Positions 25,474 through 34,830 are shown, counted from the first letter of the stretch. The stretch: DNA of 60,706 bases from Collinsella sp. TF05-9AC (GCF_003438495.1 NZ_QSSH01000009.1:15572-76277), one strand, 5' to 3'. The notes: generated by a model not told the origin, from the letters alone. Numbers and translations: made by a program.

Positions 25474-26430
25474 ATGATCTATCCCATGATCGTCGGTCTT
25501 TTGCTCAACACCTTCTGCCCGCAGGTTTTTGAGATCGGCGGCTTCTTTACGGCTGCCTGCCGCGGTGGCTCCAATACCATCGTCGCCGCGATCCTGCTGT
25601 TTGTGGGCGCCGGCATCAGCTTTAAGTCCACGCCGGGCGCCATCAAGACCGGCATCGTCGTGCTGATTCCTAAGCTTGTAGTGGCAGCCGCGCTGGGTCT
25701 GGGCGTCGCGTACTTCTTTAACGATAACTTTTTAGGCCTGAGCTCGGTTTCCATCATCGGCGGCATTACGTTTTGCAACATGGCGCTCTATACGGGCATC
25801 ATGGGCGAGTTCGGCGATGAGTCCGAGCAGGGCGCTGTCGGTATCCTGTTCTTTACGGCCGGCCCCGCCGTCACGATGATCATCCTTGGTGTTTCGGGTC
25901 TCGCCAACATCCCCGTCGGCACCATCATCGGATCCATCCTGCCGCTTGTTATCGGCATGGTCCTGGGCAACTTGTTCCCGTTTATCAAGAACCTGCTGGT
26001 TCCCGGCGCCAATCCCGCGATCGCTGTAATTGGTTTTCAGCTCGGTGCGTCCATGAGCCTTTCGAGCTTCATCGCCGGTGGCATTTCGGGCATCCTGCTG
26101 GGCCTCATCACGCTCTTTATCGTCGGTCCCATTACCTTTGCCTTCGAGCGCCTGTGTGGCGGCAATGGTAAGGCGGCTGTGGCATGTTCCACCATTGCCG
26201 GCACGGCCATGACCACGCCGGTCGCCCTCGCCGAGGTCGCTCCGCGCTATGCCGAGCTTGCGCCCACCGCGTATGCGCAGATCGCCACTGCCGTCATCAT
26301 CACGGCAATCATGGCCCCGATTCTGACCGGCTGGGTCGATAAGAAGTTCTGCCAGAGCAAGGAAGACCTGTCGCCTGCCGGTGTCGAGGCCATCGAAGAG
26401 GCTGTCGCGACCGACATCGATGGCGAGTAG
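25474..26430 (+). CDS. 2-keto-3-deoxygluconate permease-like transporter (KdgT family)
   Basis: Proton-coupled sugar-acid importer of about 318 residues with around ten hydrophobic helices. KdgT traits are IVGLLLNTFCPQVFEIGGFFTAACRGGSN, LLFVGAGISFKSTPGAIKTG, the SVSIIGGITFCNMALYTGIMGEFGDE loop, and CSTIAGTAMTTPVALAEVAP. The preferred start seems to be ATG 25408, but TAA at 25441 breaks that frame after 11 codons. Translation could restart at ATG 25474, losing only the short amphipathic N-terminus. There are no pectin or ketodeoxygluconate genes nearby, so the substrate is open. Whether it is a working gene or a recent pseudogene depends on the stop. Confidence 0.75.
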   Translation: MIYPMIVGLLLNTFCPQVFEIGGFFTAACRGGSNTIVAAILLFVGAGISFKSTPGAIKTGIVVLIPKLVVAAALGLGVAYFFNDNFLGLSSVSIIGGITFCNMALYTGIMGEFGDESEQGAVGILFFTAGPAVTMIILGVSGLANIPVGTIIGSILPLVIGMVLGNLFPFIKNLLVPGANPAIAVIGFQLGASMSLSSFIAGGISGILLGLITLFIVGPITFAFERLCGGNGKAAVACSTIAGTAMTTPVALAEVAPRYAELAPTAYAQIATAVIITAIMAPILTGWVDKKFCQSKEDLSPAGVEAIEEAVATDIDGE

Positions 26431-26475
26431 CAATCGATACCCATCAATGATTCCGGCGTGCAACTCGCGCCGTTT

Positions 26476-26519
26476 GAGCGCCCGAACGAGAGCTGTCTTG
26501 CAGTGACGTTCGGTCGCTC
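26476..26519 (+). terminator. Stem-loop downstream of the kdgT-like gene
   Basis: Arms 26476-26488 and 26507-26519 pair at 12 of 13 positions around an 18-nt loop. The run after it is only TGCTATTATT, so termination may be weak. It lies between the permease and the GGDEF gene and could separate them. Confidence 0.45.
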
Positions 26520-26618
26520 TGCTATTATTCCCCTTACCCCTGCGGAGTAGGGGGTGTTTGTTGCCCAGATTCGAATTGGGCGATTCTGGCCACTTGGATA
26601 TTGAAGGGAGGGCGTCTA

Positions 26619-27761
26619 GTGGTAAAGGCACTCAAGATCGAGATATTCCTGCTATGCATGATTATTCTTATCGGACTTGCCGTACGAAGCCGTCGCTCCC
26701 TGTTCTCGAGCACCCAGCAGCTTTTGTTTAGCATGCTGGGCTACACGTCTGCTGCCTACATTTTCTTCGATATGATCTGGACGCTCTCGGACGGCGTGAG
26801 CACTCCTGTAGGCATCACGGCCAACTGGATTTCCAACGCGGTTTCGTTTTCGCTGTTCGCCATCGCGTGCCTCATTTGGTTTTTCTATTCCGAGACGATG
26901 CAGGGCTCACGGCTCCTGACCACGCCCTATAGGGTGGTACTTTTAACGTTGCCAACCGCATTGGTGGTCGTTCTGGCATTTACCAGCTACTGGACGCACG
27001 CTATGTTCTATATCGATGCGCGGGGCGTATATCGTCGCGGAGCGCTTTATATGATTCAGCCTATCGTTAGCTACTGCTACGTCATATATACGTCCTTGCA
27101 TGCCTTTATTCAGGCTCGAAAAGTCGAAAGCCTGCAAAAGAAGGCCATTTATCGCACCCTCGCCTTTTTTGCGGTTCCCGCTCTGGTGGGCGGTACCTTT
27201 CAGATCGTATACTCGGTGCCTGGCCTTTGTGTCGGCATAATGATTAGCATGTTGCTGCTCTATATCATCTGCCAGGAGCAACTGATCTCGACTGACCCGT
27301 TGACTGGACTCAACAACCGCAACCGTTTTGAGACCTATATGCTGTCGCTCTTTTCAAATGTGGATCAGGCCGAAGATGTATATCTGCTTATGATGGACGC
27401 TGACGGCTTTAAGCAGATTAACGATCGCTATGGACATGTGGAGGGCGACCATGCTCTTCAGGTAATATCCGCTGCGCTCAAAGAGGTCTGCTCGGCGTCT
27501 GGTGGCTTTATCGCGCGTTATGGTGGCGATGAGTTCGTGGTGCTCCAAAAGGCAGCGGCGGAACAGGATATCATGCATCTGTGCGCGACAATCAACGACG
27601 AGCTCGCGCATGCCGAGGTGCCGTATGCATTGCGGATGTCCATCGGTTGCGCGCGGGTCGGCGATAGTGTTGATACCTGGCAAGACTTACTTCGCGCTGC
27701 CGATGCGGAGCTCTACCGCGTCAAGGCCGAGAAAAAGAAAGCCGGCATCCAGATACGCTAG
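26619..27761 (+). CDS. Membrane-bound GGDEF diguanylate cyclase
   Basis: Predicted c-di-GMP-forming enzyme of 380 residues. Residues 1-210 hold about seven hydrophobic helices, a 7TM-like sensor. The GGDEF domain (about 218-375) begins STDPLTGLNNRNRF, has LLMMDADGFKQINDRYGHVEGDHAL, and carries an intact active site ARYGGDEFVV. No RxxD product-inhibition site is obvious just before it, and no EAL or HD-GYP partner is in the window. I chose GTG 26619 because GGGAGG stands 7 nt upstream; TTG 26601 is the alternative. The sensed signal is unknown. Confidence 0.85.
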   Translation: MVKALKIEIFLLCMIILIGLAVRSRRSLFSSTQQLLFSMLGYTSAAYIFFDMIWTLSDGVSTPVGITANWISNAVSFSLFAIACLIWFFYSETMQGSRLLTTPYRVVLLTLPTALVVVLAFTSYWTHAMFYIDARGVYRRGALYMIQPIVSYCYVIYTSLHAFIQARKVESLQKKAIYRTLAFFAVPALVGGTFQIVYSVPGLCVGIMISMLLLYIICQEQLISTDPLTGLNNRNRFETYMLSLFSNVDQAEDVYLLMMDADGFKQINDRYGHVEGDHALQVISAALKEVCSASGGFIARYGGDEFVVLQKAAAEQDIMHLCATINDELAHAEVPYALRMSIGCARVGDSVDTWQDLLRAADAELYRVKAEKKKAGIQIR

Positions 27762-27860
27762 GAAAAGGGTCGCACGCTTGCGTGCGTGGCGGCCCTCAGC
27801 TCATCGATGTATTCCATTAAGCTAAAGTGTGCAAACGCCCTCCCTAAAAAGGTGAGCTCG

Positions 27861-28796
27861 CTAGGCTTTTTTGGGTTTGTTGACGATGATGATGCCGCCG
27901 CAGACCAACAACAGGGCAACGATGACGGTAACGGGGCTCGTGCCAGCGCCCTCGCCGAGCAGCAGTGCGCTCAACAGCACGCCAAAGACCGGGTTCATAA
28001 AGCCAAAGACCGACACGCGGCTGACGGGGTTGACGGCGAGCAGGTGGGACCACAGCGAGTACGCGACGGCGGAGATAAGCGCCATGTAGATGATGAGCGC
28101 GATGGCGGGGGCGACTTCGGTGGGGGACAATGTGCCGCCCATCAAAAAGCCGATGGCGGTGAGGACCAGGCAGCCGACTAAAAACTGCCAGCCGGCAAGC
28201 AAAACACCGTCGTGCTTGCGCGAGAAGATGCCGATCAGGCAGGTCGAAAGAGCGCCCGCGACAGTGGAGGCTAGGATAAAGCCCTCGCCATCGAGCGTGA
28301 AGCCAAAGGTGCCATCTGCGCCCGAAAGGTTGACAAGCGCGACGCCGGCAAAGCCCAACACGCAGCCAAGCACCTTGGCCGTATTGAGCTTCTCGGTGCG
28401 AAATGCCAGGGCGGCAAAGAGGATTGCGAGGAAGTTGGCGCTGGCCTCGATGATGGAGCTCGACATGGCACTGGCGCGCGAGAGTCCCAGGTAGAAAAAG
28501 AAGTACTGCCCGATAGTCTGGAAGAGCGACAAGACAAAGATGGGCTTGATGTCGCGCGCTTGCGGTACGAGGGGGCGGCGTTGGGCCGCGCTCATCCCAA
28601 CGATAACCAGGACGCCGGCAAGGGTGAAACGCAGACCCGCGAAGAGCAGCTGCGATGCGCTATCGTGTGCCGGGATGCCGAAGAGCGTGTAGCCGATCTT
28701 GATGCAGGGAAAAGCCGACCCCCAGAGTGCGCAGCAAACGAGGCAGCCCAGGATGAGTCCGGGCAGGGTGGCGAGATACGGCTTGCGGCTTTCCAT
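27861..28796 (-). CDS. EamA/DMT-family metabolite exporter
   Basis: Ten-helix transporter of 311 residues made of two EamA repeats. Visible traits are the N-terminal GCLVCCALWGSAFPCIKIGY, FAGLRFTLAGVLVI, the ASAMSSSIIEASANFLAILFAAL segment typical of repeat 1, and SVFGFMNPVFGVLLSALLLGE closing repeat 2. The start ATG 28796 follows GGAAGGA. The substrate is not predictable. It converges with the GGDEF gene and shares the intergenic space with the purL terminator. Confidence 0.82.
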   Translation of the reverse strand: MESRKPYLATLPGLILGCLVCCALWGSAFPCIKIGYTLFGIPAHDSASQLLFAGLRFTLAGVLVIVGMSAAQRRPLVPQARDIKPIFVLSLFQTIGQYFFFYLGLSRASAMSSSIIEASANFLAILFAALAFRTEKLNTAKVLGCVLGFAGVALVNLSGADGTFGFTLDGEGFILASTVAGALSTCLIGIFSRKHDGVLLAGWQFLVGCLVLTAIGFLMGGTLSPTEVAPAIALIIYMALISAVAYSLWSHLLAVNPVSRVSVFGFMNPVFGVLLSALLLGEGAGTSPVTVIVALLLVCGGIIIVNKPKKA

Positions 28797-28820
28797 GATG
28801 TCCTTCCTACATGCGCGAAG

Positions 28821-28857
28821 CAAAAAAGAACCCGCCACCGGATGTGCCGGTGGCGGG
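28821..28857 (-). terminator. Intrinsic terminator of purL
   Basis: On the minus strand CCCGCCACCGG pairs with CCGGTGGCGGG (plus-strand 28831-28841 with 28847-28857) around 5 nt, followed by TTCTTTTTTG. It lies 38 bp after the purL stop. Confidence 0.85.
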
Positions 28858-28895
28858 TGTTGTTACCCGATGGGATTGTACCCGATGGGATGGTT

Positions 28896-31800
28896 TTAGG
28901 CGAAGTAGGCTACGCCACTCTCAAAGATCGGCATGAACTTATCGCCGGGGACATGCTCGGGCACGTTGCGGTACAGGTTGTCGCCGCGACGCTCGGCGTG
29001 GCCCATCTTGCCCAGGACGCGGCCGTCGGGGCTCGTGATGCCCTCGATGGCCAGTGCGGAGCCGTTGGGGTTGACGGAAAGATCCATGCTCGGCTTGCCG
29101 TCCTCGCCCACGTACTGCGTGGCGACCTGGCCGTTGGCGATGAGCTGGGCGAGCACCTCGTCGTTGGCGACAAAGCGGCCCTCGCCGTGGCTGATGGCGA
29201 CGGTGTAGGGGTCGTCGAGGCTGCACTGCGACAACCACGGGGACAGGTTGGACGAGATGCGGGTGCGCACCAGACGGCTCTGGTGGCGGCCGATGGTGTT
29301 GAACGTCAGCGTGGGCGCATCGGGCGTGGCGTCGACGATATCACCGTAGGGCACCAGACCGAGCTTGACCAGCGCCTGGAAGCCATTGCATATGCCCAGC
29401 ATCAGGCCATCGCGGGCCTTGAGCAGGTCGCGGACGGCCTCGGTGACCTCGGGAGCGCGGAAGAACGCCGTGATGAACTTGGCGGAGCCGTCGGGCTCGT
29501 CACCGCCCGAGAAGCCGCCGGGGATCATGACGATCTGGCTTGCACGGATGCGGCGGGCGAGCTCATGGGTGCTCTCGGCGACGGCCTCGGGCGTGAGGTT
29601 GTTGATCACGAAGGTGTCGGCCTCGGCGCCGGCAGCGCGGAAGGCGCGGGCGCTGTCGTACTCGCAGTTGTTGCCGGGGAAAACGGGGATGACCACGCGC
29701 GGGCGGGCGATCTTGGCGCCACCGTACACATGGATATCCTTGGTGCGGAAGTCGATGGTCTCGACCTCGGCGGTCTCGCCGGCGCTGCGGTAGGCAAAGA
29801 CGCCCTCGATGCCGCTCTCCCAGGCCTCCTGGAGCTCGGAGAGCTCGATGACCTCGGAGCCGGTATCGATGACATAACCCTCGACGGTGGTACCCAGGGG
29901 CTCGACGACAACGCCGTCGGCGACCTCGGGCAGCTCGGCGTCCTCAGCGAGCTCGACGATAAAGCTGCCGTAGAGCGGGGCGAAGAGGCTCTCCACGTCC
30001 ACATCCTCGGCAAGCTCGATACCGATCTGGTTGCCGACGCACATCTTAAAGAGGCTCTCGGCGCCGCAGCCGTAGCCGGGCGTGGAGATGGCTAGGGCGT
30101 CACCGGTAGCGGTAAGCGCCTCGACGGCGTCGAACGCTGCGAGCAGCTGCTGGGCGTCGGGACGGTAATCCTCGCCGTAGGTGGCGGGGGCGATACGGAC
30201 GACGCGGTGCGTCAGGCCCTTGAACTCGGGGGAGACGGCGCGGGCCGCCTTGCCCACGGCCACAGCGAAGCTGATCAGGGTCGGCGGAACGTTGAGCTCG
30301 CCGGCCTCGTCCTCAAACGAGCCGCTCATGGAATCCTTGCCGCCGATGGCACCGGCGCCAAGGTCGACCTGAGCCATGAGGGCACCCAGGACGGCCGCCA
30401 TGGGCTTGCCCCAGCGCTCGGCCTCGGTGCGCAGGCGCTCGAAGTACTCCTGGAAGGAGAGGTAGGCGCGCTTGTGCTCAAAGCCTGCGGCCACGAGCTT
30501 GGCGATGGACTCGACCACGGACAGGTAGGCGCCCGCAAACTGGTCGGCTTCCATCAGGTAGGGGTTGAAGCCCCATGCCATGGCGCTCGCCGTGGTGGTC
30601 TCGCCGTCCACGGGGAACTTGGCGACCATGGCCGAGCTCGGGGTGAGCTGCGTCTTGCCGCCAAAGGGCATGAGCACGGTCGCGGCGCCGATGGTGGAGT
30701 CGAAGCGCTCGGACAGGCCCTTGTTGGAGGCGACGTTGAGGTCGGTGACGAGCGAGGTCATGCGCTCGGCAAGCGTGGTGCCGGCCCAGCTGGGCTGCCA
30801 CACGCTGCGGGCGCACACGTGGGCGACCTGGTGCTTGGGCGCACCGTTGGAGTTGAGGAACTCGCGGGACAGGTCGACGATGGCAACACCGTTCCATGCC
30901 ATGCGCATGCGCGGCTCGGCGGTAACCTCGGCGATAACGGTCGCCTCCAGGTTCTCCTCGGCGGCGTAGCCCATGAACTCCTCGACGTCACCGTCGGCGA
31001 CGGCGCAGGCCATGCGCTCCTGGGACTCGGAGATGGCGAGCTCGGTGCCGTCCAGGCCGTCGTACTTCTTGGTCACGGTGTCCAGGTCGACATACAGGCC
31101 GTCGGCAAGCTCGCCCACGGCGACCGAGACGCCGCCGGCGCCAAAGTCGTTGCAGCGCTTGATCAGGCGGCAGGCGTCGCCGCGGCGGAACAGGCGCTGC
31201 AGCTTACGCTCGACCGGGGCGTTGCCCTTCTGAACCTCGGCGCCCGAGGTCTCGATGGACTCGGTGTTCTGGGTCTTGGAGGAGCCGGTGGCACCGCCGA
31301 TGCCGTCACGGCCGGTACGGCCGCCCAGCAGGATGATCTTGTCGGTGGGGGCGGGGCACTCGCGGCGCACGTGGTTGGCCGGGGTGGCGCCCACGACGGC
31401 GCCGACTTCCATGCGCTTGGCCACGTAGCCGGGGTGATAGAGCTCGTTGACCTGGCCAGTGGCAAGGCCGATCTGGTTGCCGTAGCTGGAGTAGCCGGCG
31501 GCAGCGGTGGTCACGAGCTTGCGCTGCGGCAGCTTGCCCTCGAGCGTCTCGGAAACGGGGACGGTGGGGTCGCCGGCGCCGGTGACGCGCATGGCCTGGT
31601 ACACGTAGCTACGGCCCGAGAGCGGGTCGCGGATGGCGCCGCCCACGCAGGTGGCGGCACCGCCGAAGGGCTCGATCTCGGTCGGGTGGTTGTGGGTCTC
31701 GTTCTTAAACAGGAACAGCCAGTCCTGCTCCTCGCCGTCGACATCGACCTTCACCTTGACGGTGCAGGCGTTGATCTCTTCGGACTCGTCGACATCGGTC

Positions 31801-32642
31801 ATGACGCCGGTCTTCTTAAGGTACTTGGCGCCGATGGTGCCCATGTCCATGAGGCAGACGGGCTTGGCGTCGCGACCGAGCTCGTGGCGCATCTCCATGT
31901 AGCGGTCGAAGGCCTGCTGCACCACGGCGTCGTCGATCGTCACGTCGTCCAGGACGGTGCCGAAGGTGGTGTGGCGGCAGTGGTCGGACCAGTAGGTATC
32001 GATCACGCGGATCTCGGTGATGGTGGGGTCGCGATCCTCATCGCGGAAGTACTGCTGGCAGAAGGCGATGTCTGCTTCGTCCATGGCAAGGCCGCGCTCG
32101 GCGATAAAGGCGGCAAGGCCGGCCTCATCGAGCTCGCGGAAGCCGTCGAGCACCTCGACGGGCTGGGGCTCGGGGGTCTCCATGTGCAGCGTCTCGGGCA
32201 GATCGAGCGAGGCGATACGGGCCTCGACGGGGTTCACCACGTAGTGCTTGATGGCCTCGATGGCAGCCTCGTCCAAGTCGCCCGAAATCATGTAGACCTT
32301 GGCGGAGCGCACGGCGGGGCGCTCGCCCTGGCTGATGAGCTGCACGCACTCGCTGGCGGAGTCGGCGCGCTGGTCAAACTGGCCAGGCAGGAATTCGACG
32401 GCAAAGACGGCGCCATCGCTTGCGGGGAGCTCGTCATAGGTCACATCGACCTGGGGCTCGCTAAAGACGGTCGGCACGCAGGAGCGGAAGAGCTCCTCGT
32501 CGATGCCCTCGACGTCGTAGCGGTTGATGATCCTCAGGGCCTCGATGCCCTTGATGCCGAGAATCTCGGTCAGCTCGCCCTTGAGCTGCTGAGCCTCGAC
32601 GTCGAACCCGGGTTTCTTCTCCACGTAGATACGAGAGACCAT
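28896..32642 (-). CDS. purL: Phosphoribosylformylglycinamidine synthase, single-chain large type
   Basis: Fourth step of purine synthesis: FGAR plus glutamine plus ATP to FGAM. The 1248-residue product is the fused form with synthetase and glutaminase in one chain, whereas many Gram-positives use separate PurL, PurQ and PurS. Seen in order are an N-terminal PurS-like part, the catalytic region with TYWSDHCRHTTF and ETHNHPTEIEPFGGAATCVGGAIRDPLSGR, the second AIRS-like half with GGKDSMSGSF, and a C-terminal glutaminase with VFPGNNCEYDSARAF, GGFSGGDE and catalytic Cys in LGICNGFQAL. ATG 32642 follows GGAAGG. It stands alone, with its own terminator, and diverges from the antiporter gene. Confidence 0.95.
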   Translation of the reverse strand: MVSRIYVEKKPGFDVEAQQLKGELTEILGIKGIEALRIINRYDVEGIDEELFRSCVPTVFSEPQVDVTYDELPASDGAVFAVEFLPGQFDQRADSASECVQLISQGERPAVRSAKVYMISGDLDEAAIEAIKHYVVNPVEARIASLDLPETLHMETPEPQPVEVLDGFRELDEAGLAAFIAERGLAMDEADIAFCQQYFRDEDRDPTITEIRVIDTYWSDHCRHTTFGTVLDDVTIDDAVVQQAFDRYMEMRHELGRDAKPVCLMDMGTIGAKYLKKTGVMTDVDESEEINACTVKVKVDVDGEEQDWLFLFKNETHNHPTEIEPFGGAATCVGGAIRDPLSGRSYVYQAMRVTGAGDPTVPVSETLEGKLPQRKLVTTAAAGYSSYGNQIGLATGQVNELYHPGYVAKRMEVGAVVGATPANHVRRECPAPTDKIILLGGRTGRDGIGGATGSSKTQNTESIETSGAEVQKGNAPVERKLQRLFRRGDACRLIKRCNDFGAGGVSVAVGELADGLYVDLDTVTKKYDGLDGTELAISESQERMACAVADGDVEEFMGYAAEENLEATVIAEVTAEPRMRMAWNGVAIVDLSREFLNSNGAPKHQVAHVCARSVWQPSWAGTTLAERMTSLVTDLNVASNKGLSERFDSTIGAATVLMPFGGKTQLTPSSAMVAKFPVDGETTTASAMAWGFNPYLMEADQFAGAYLSVVESIAKLVAAGFEHKRAYLSFQEYFERLRTEAERWGKPMAAVLGALMAQVDLGAGAIGGKDSMSGSFEDEAGELNVPPTLISFAVAVGKAARAVSPEFKGLTHRVVRIAPATYGEDYRPDAQQLLAAFDAVEALTATGDALAISTPGYGCGAESLFKMCVGNQIGIELAEDVDVESLFAPLYGSFIVELAEDAELPEVADGVVVEPLGTTVEGYVIDTGSEVIELSELQEAWESGIEGVFAYRSAGETAEVETIDFRTKDIHVYGGAKIARPRVVIPVFPGNNCEYDSARAFRAAGAEADTFVINNLTPEAVAESTHELARRIRASQIVMIPGGFSGGDEPDGSAKFITAFFRAPEVTEAVRDLLKARDGLMLGICNGFQALVKLGLVPYGDIVDATPDAPTLTFNTIGRHQSRLVRTRISSNLSPWLSQCSLDDPYTVAISHGEGRFVANDEVLAQLIANGQVATQYVGEDGKPSMDLSVNPNGSALAIEGITSPDGRVLGKMGHAERRGDNLYRNVPEHVPGDKFMPIFESGVAYFA

Positions 32643-32826
32643 TGGTTCCTGCCTTCCTGATCGGTTGGACGTACGGTACGGTATGTGGCAGCGGTCGGTT
32701 TACGGGGCAAGCCTCGCGGTCGCCTTGAGCCACATGTTTGTAAACCTCACTATGATACGACAGCTCGCGGCGCGTTGAGGACGGCGAGGGTGCTACAGTG
32801 AAGCGCAAACAAGAGAAAGGCATCAC

Positions 32827-33368
32827 ATGGCATTCGTTTCGCTCGCCATCATCGCACTCGTGGCCTTTGCAAGCCCCTTCATCGCCTCGGCGATTCCCAG
32901 AAAGCCCATTCCCGAGACGGTCTTTTTGCTCGTGCTCGGCGCGGTGCTGGGACCCCATATGCTCGGCGTCATCCATGTAGATGCCGAGGTCTCGCTGGTG
33001 TCCGAGCTCGGTCTGGCCTTTTTGTTCCTGCTTGCCGGCTTTGAGATCGATCCCAAGAGCATCACGGGCGTCGAGGGCCGCTACGGCTTGGCGACGTGGG
33101 TCGTCACGTTTGGTATCGCCTGGCTTGCTGTGCGCTTTACCCCGTGGTTCTCGGTCAGTCATTTCGACGGTATCGCCGTGACGCTTGCCCTCACTTCCAC
33201 GGCGCTCGGCACGCTCGTACCCATCATGCGTGAGCGCTCGCTCACTGGCACGCGTGTGGGCGACTCCATCCTTGCCTATGGCACGTGGGGAGAGCTCGGT
33301 CCCGTGCTCGCCATGTCGGTGCTGCTGTCTGCCCGCACTGGCATCCAAACGCTCGTAATCCTTGGCTT
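32827..33368 (+). pseudogene. 5' part of an interrupted CPA2/Kef-type cation:proton antiporter gene
   Basis: First 180 codons of a monovalent cation:proton antiporter of the CPA2 family: the helices SLAIIALVAFASPFIASAIP, PETVFLLVLGAVLGP, ELGLAFLFLLAGFEIDPKSI and ALTSTALGTLVPIMRE. The frame is cut at LVILGL by the insertion at 33369 and reads a few foreign codons to a stop at 33387. Joining 32827-33368 to 40047-41067 gives 1563 nt without a stop, an intact 520-residue protein, so the ancestral gene is clear. The truncated product would keep about half the membrane helices and is unlikely to work. Confidence 0.9.
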
Positions 33369-33405
33369 AACAGTGATAAGGAACTAATTTACTTATCAAC
33401 TGTTA
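33368..33405. repeat. Imperfect dyad at the left border of the insert
   Basis: TAACAGTGATAAG (33368-33380) and CTTATCAACTGTTA (33392-33405) are reverse complements apart from one extra base, around an 11-nt spacer. The position directly at the junction suggests a recombinase core or binding site. Confidence 0.5.
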
Positions 33406-33433
33406 GCTGACGGTTTCCGGGGTGCATACGGAC

Positions 33434-33473
33434 AAATCCCGTCTGATTTCTAACAGGAAGTCAGACGGGATTT
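33434..33473 (+). terminator. Strong hairpin near the left border
   Basis: 16-nt arms at 33434-33449 and 33458-33473 with one mismatch, followed by a short T-run. It would shield the insert from readthrough of the antiporter promoter. Confidence 0.65.
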
Positions 33474-33506
33474 TCGCTTTATATTACGAATTATGGAGGA
33501 CATACC

Positions 33507-33755
33507 ATGAAAACCTTAATATCTTGTGCCTACAATATGGATAATTGCTGTGTGGAAGTGAAATTCAGCGACGGCAGTATGATTGCGATTGACACTATCG
33601 TCGTTGAGAACGAGATTGCTGACAATATGTATCAGCGGTCAGAGCTGGATTATTTGATCTACAACGCTCCTTTGGAGTATGCAGACCTTATCTTGAACGG
33701 CGATCCCGAAACCTATTTGAAAACTGTAACAGAATACAAGCCTTGGGATAGCTGA
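33507..33755 (+). CDS. Small DUF6061-type protein
   Basis: Protein of 82 residues, MKTLISCAYNMDNCCVEVKF followed by FSDGSMIAIDTIVVENEIADN and a DYLIYNAPLEYADLILNGDPETYL stretch. This sequence type is frequent on conjugative and mobilisable elements of Clostridia, usually near an element end, and has no known function; the DUF6061 name is from memory. The start ATG 33507 has GGAGG. It is flanked on both sides by terminators, so it is transcribed alone. Its composition is Firmicute-like. Confidence 0.7.
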   Translation: MKTLISCAYNMDNCCVEVKFSDGSMIAIDTIVVENEIADNMYQRSELDYLIYNAPLEYADLILNGDPETYLKTVTEYKPWDS

Positions 33756-33764
33756 CAACACGCT

Positions 33765-33795
33765 GCCCGCAGGAGAAAATCCTGCGGGCGTTTTT
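33765..33795 (+). terminator. Intrinsic terminator after the DUF6061-type gene
   Basis: GCCCGCAGG (33765-33773) pairs with CCTGCGGGC (33781-33789), then GTTTTTCT. It sits between convergent genes and may also stop the leftward bceS transcript. Confidence 0.8.
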
Positions 33796-33804
33796 CTGTT
33801 TATA

Positions 33805-34830
33805 TTATTTCCCTCCGTTGGATCTCAATTTAGGAAAGAAGATGACAATCTTGAAGCTCTTTCCCCACTGGGAAGCTGCTTCCAGATGAAGATTTAGATC
33901 GTCGGCCATCTTCTTAACCAGGTAAAGTCCCATACCGGTAGCCTTCTTTCTGCTGTCAGTAGAATCCCCGGTAAAGCCCTTTTGAAAAATGTACGGCAGA
34001 TTATATTTTTTTACGCCAATGCCGTTATCTTCAACAGAAAGGATATCTGCAGTCTCCGAATGTATCACGGAAATTGTAAGCATGGGACTATCGCTGCTAT
34101 ATTTGATGGCATTGCTAACGATTTGTCCCAACATAAACTGAAGTCCTCTACGGTCTGTATAGACTGTTTCAGATTGCAGTTTGTTGAGAATGACAAAATG
34201 CTTCTCTTCAAGAAGTGGGGCATAGTCCTCCAGAACTTCACCCAAGCAGTCATTCAAATTGACATCCTCAAATCGGTAATCCTTTGTACTGCTCTTCAAC
34301 CGGGCATAGTACAGCATCTGCGTGACATCCTCCTGAAGCTGACTGCGGACATAATCCAGCTTTGCTTGCAGGGAAGGAGAGATTTCATCGTTCCGGTTAT
34401 CCAAGAGCATGGTCAGCAACGATAGGGGCGTTTTCGCTTCATGTGCCCAGCCCTCCACGTATTCTTCATAGTCCCGTAGGGCATCCGCCATATTGTTACT
34501 CTCGTTTTTGTATTCCCGTAAAACCGAAGCCAAAAATCGGACAGATTCTCCTTCTTTCTGACTAATGGCACTGAGCAGCCGTTCTTCATTGCAGATGGTA
34601 GGATCACTGAGGAAATCTCGGAACAGTTCCATGTGGGTGTTCTCCCTCTTGTTTAGTACAAACAGAATCGCTGAAAACAAAAGGATGCTCGTCAGAACTA
34701 CTAACCCGATCAAGGGTTGAAATACCTGAATGTCAGAAATCCAAAGAATGACAGCGCAAAAGCAATCCACGCCCAGCAGCAACAGAAGCCAGGGGTAGTA
34801 CCGTTCTATCATGTGCCAAAGCTGCTTCAT
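33805..34830 (-). CDS. BceS/VraS-like intramembrane-sensing histidine kinase
   Basis: Sensor kinase of 341 residues with two membrane helices close together (about residues 12-32 and 38-60) and almost no extracellular loop, the hallmark of BceS-type kinases that sense peptide antibiotics through their ABC transporter. The H-box is VEGWAHEAKTPLSLLTMLL, the N-box NAIKYSSDSP, and the ATP-lid glycines are in SVEDNGIGV and GMGLYLVKKM. ATG 34830 overlaps the response regulator stop by 4 bp. Next upstream come the regulator and the BceAB transporter, all on the minus strand. Regulation by bacitracin- or lantibiotic-like peptides is inferred from family and context. Confidence 0.85.
   Translation of the reverse strand: MKQLWHMIERYYPWLLLLLGVDCFCAVILWISDIQVFQPLIGLVVLTSILLFSAILFVLNKRENTHMELFRDFLSDPTICNEERLLSAISQKEGESVRFLASVLREYKNESNNMADALRDYEEYVEGWAHEAKTPLSLLTMLLDNRNDEISPSLQAKLDYVRSQLQEDVTQMLYYARLKSSTKDYRFEDVNLNDCLGEVLEDYAPLLEEKHFVILNKLQSETVYTDRRGLQFMLGQIVSNAIKYSSDSPMLTISVIHSETADILSVEDNGIGVKKYNLPYIFQKGFTGDSTDSRKKATGMGLYLVKKMADDLNLHLEAASQWGKSFKIVIFFPKLRSNGGK

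Noticed and set aside
28861..28896. Tandem TACCCGATGGGAT direct repeat next to purL
   Set aside because: Two copies only, short, within the region between stop codon and terminator; no evidence that it is more than a local duplication.
30207..32660. Very long rightward open frame (over 800 codons) opposite purL, and another at 28560-30095
   Set aside because: Antisense shadows of purL caused by GC-rich third positions; composition is Gly/Ala/His/Leu-rich with no motif and no ribosome site.
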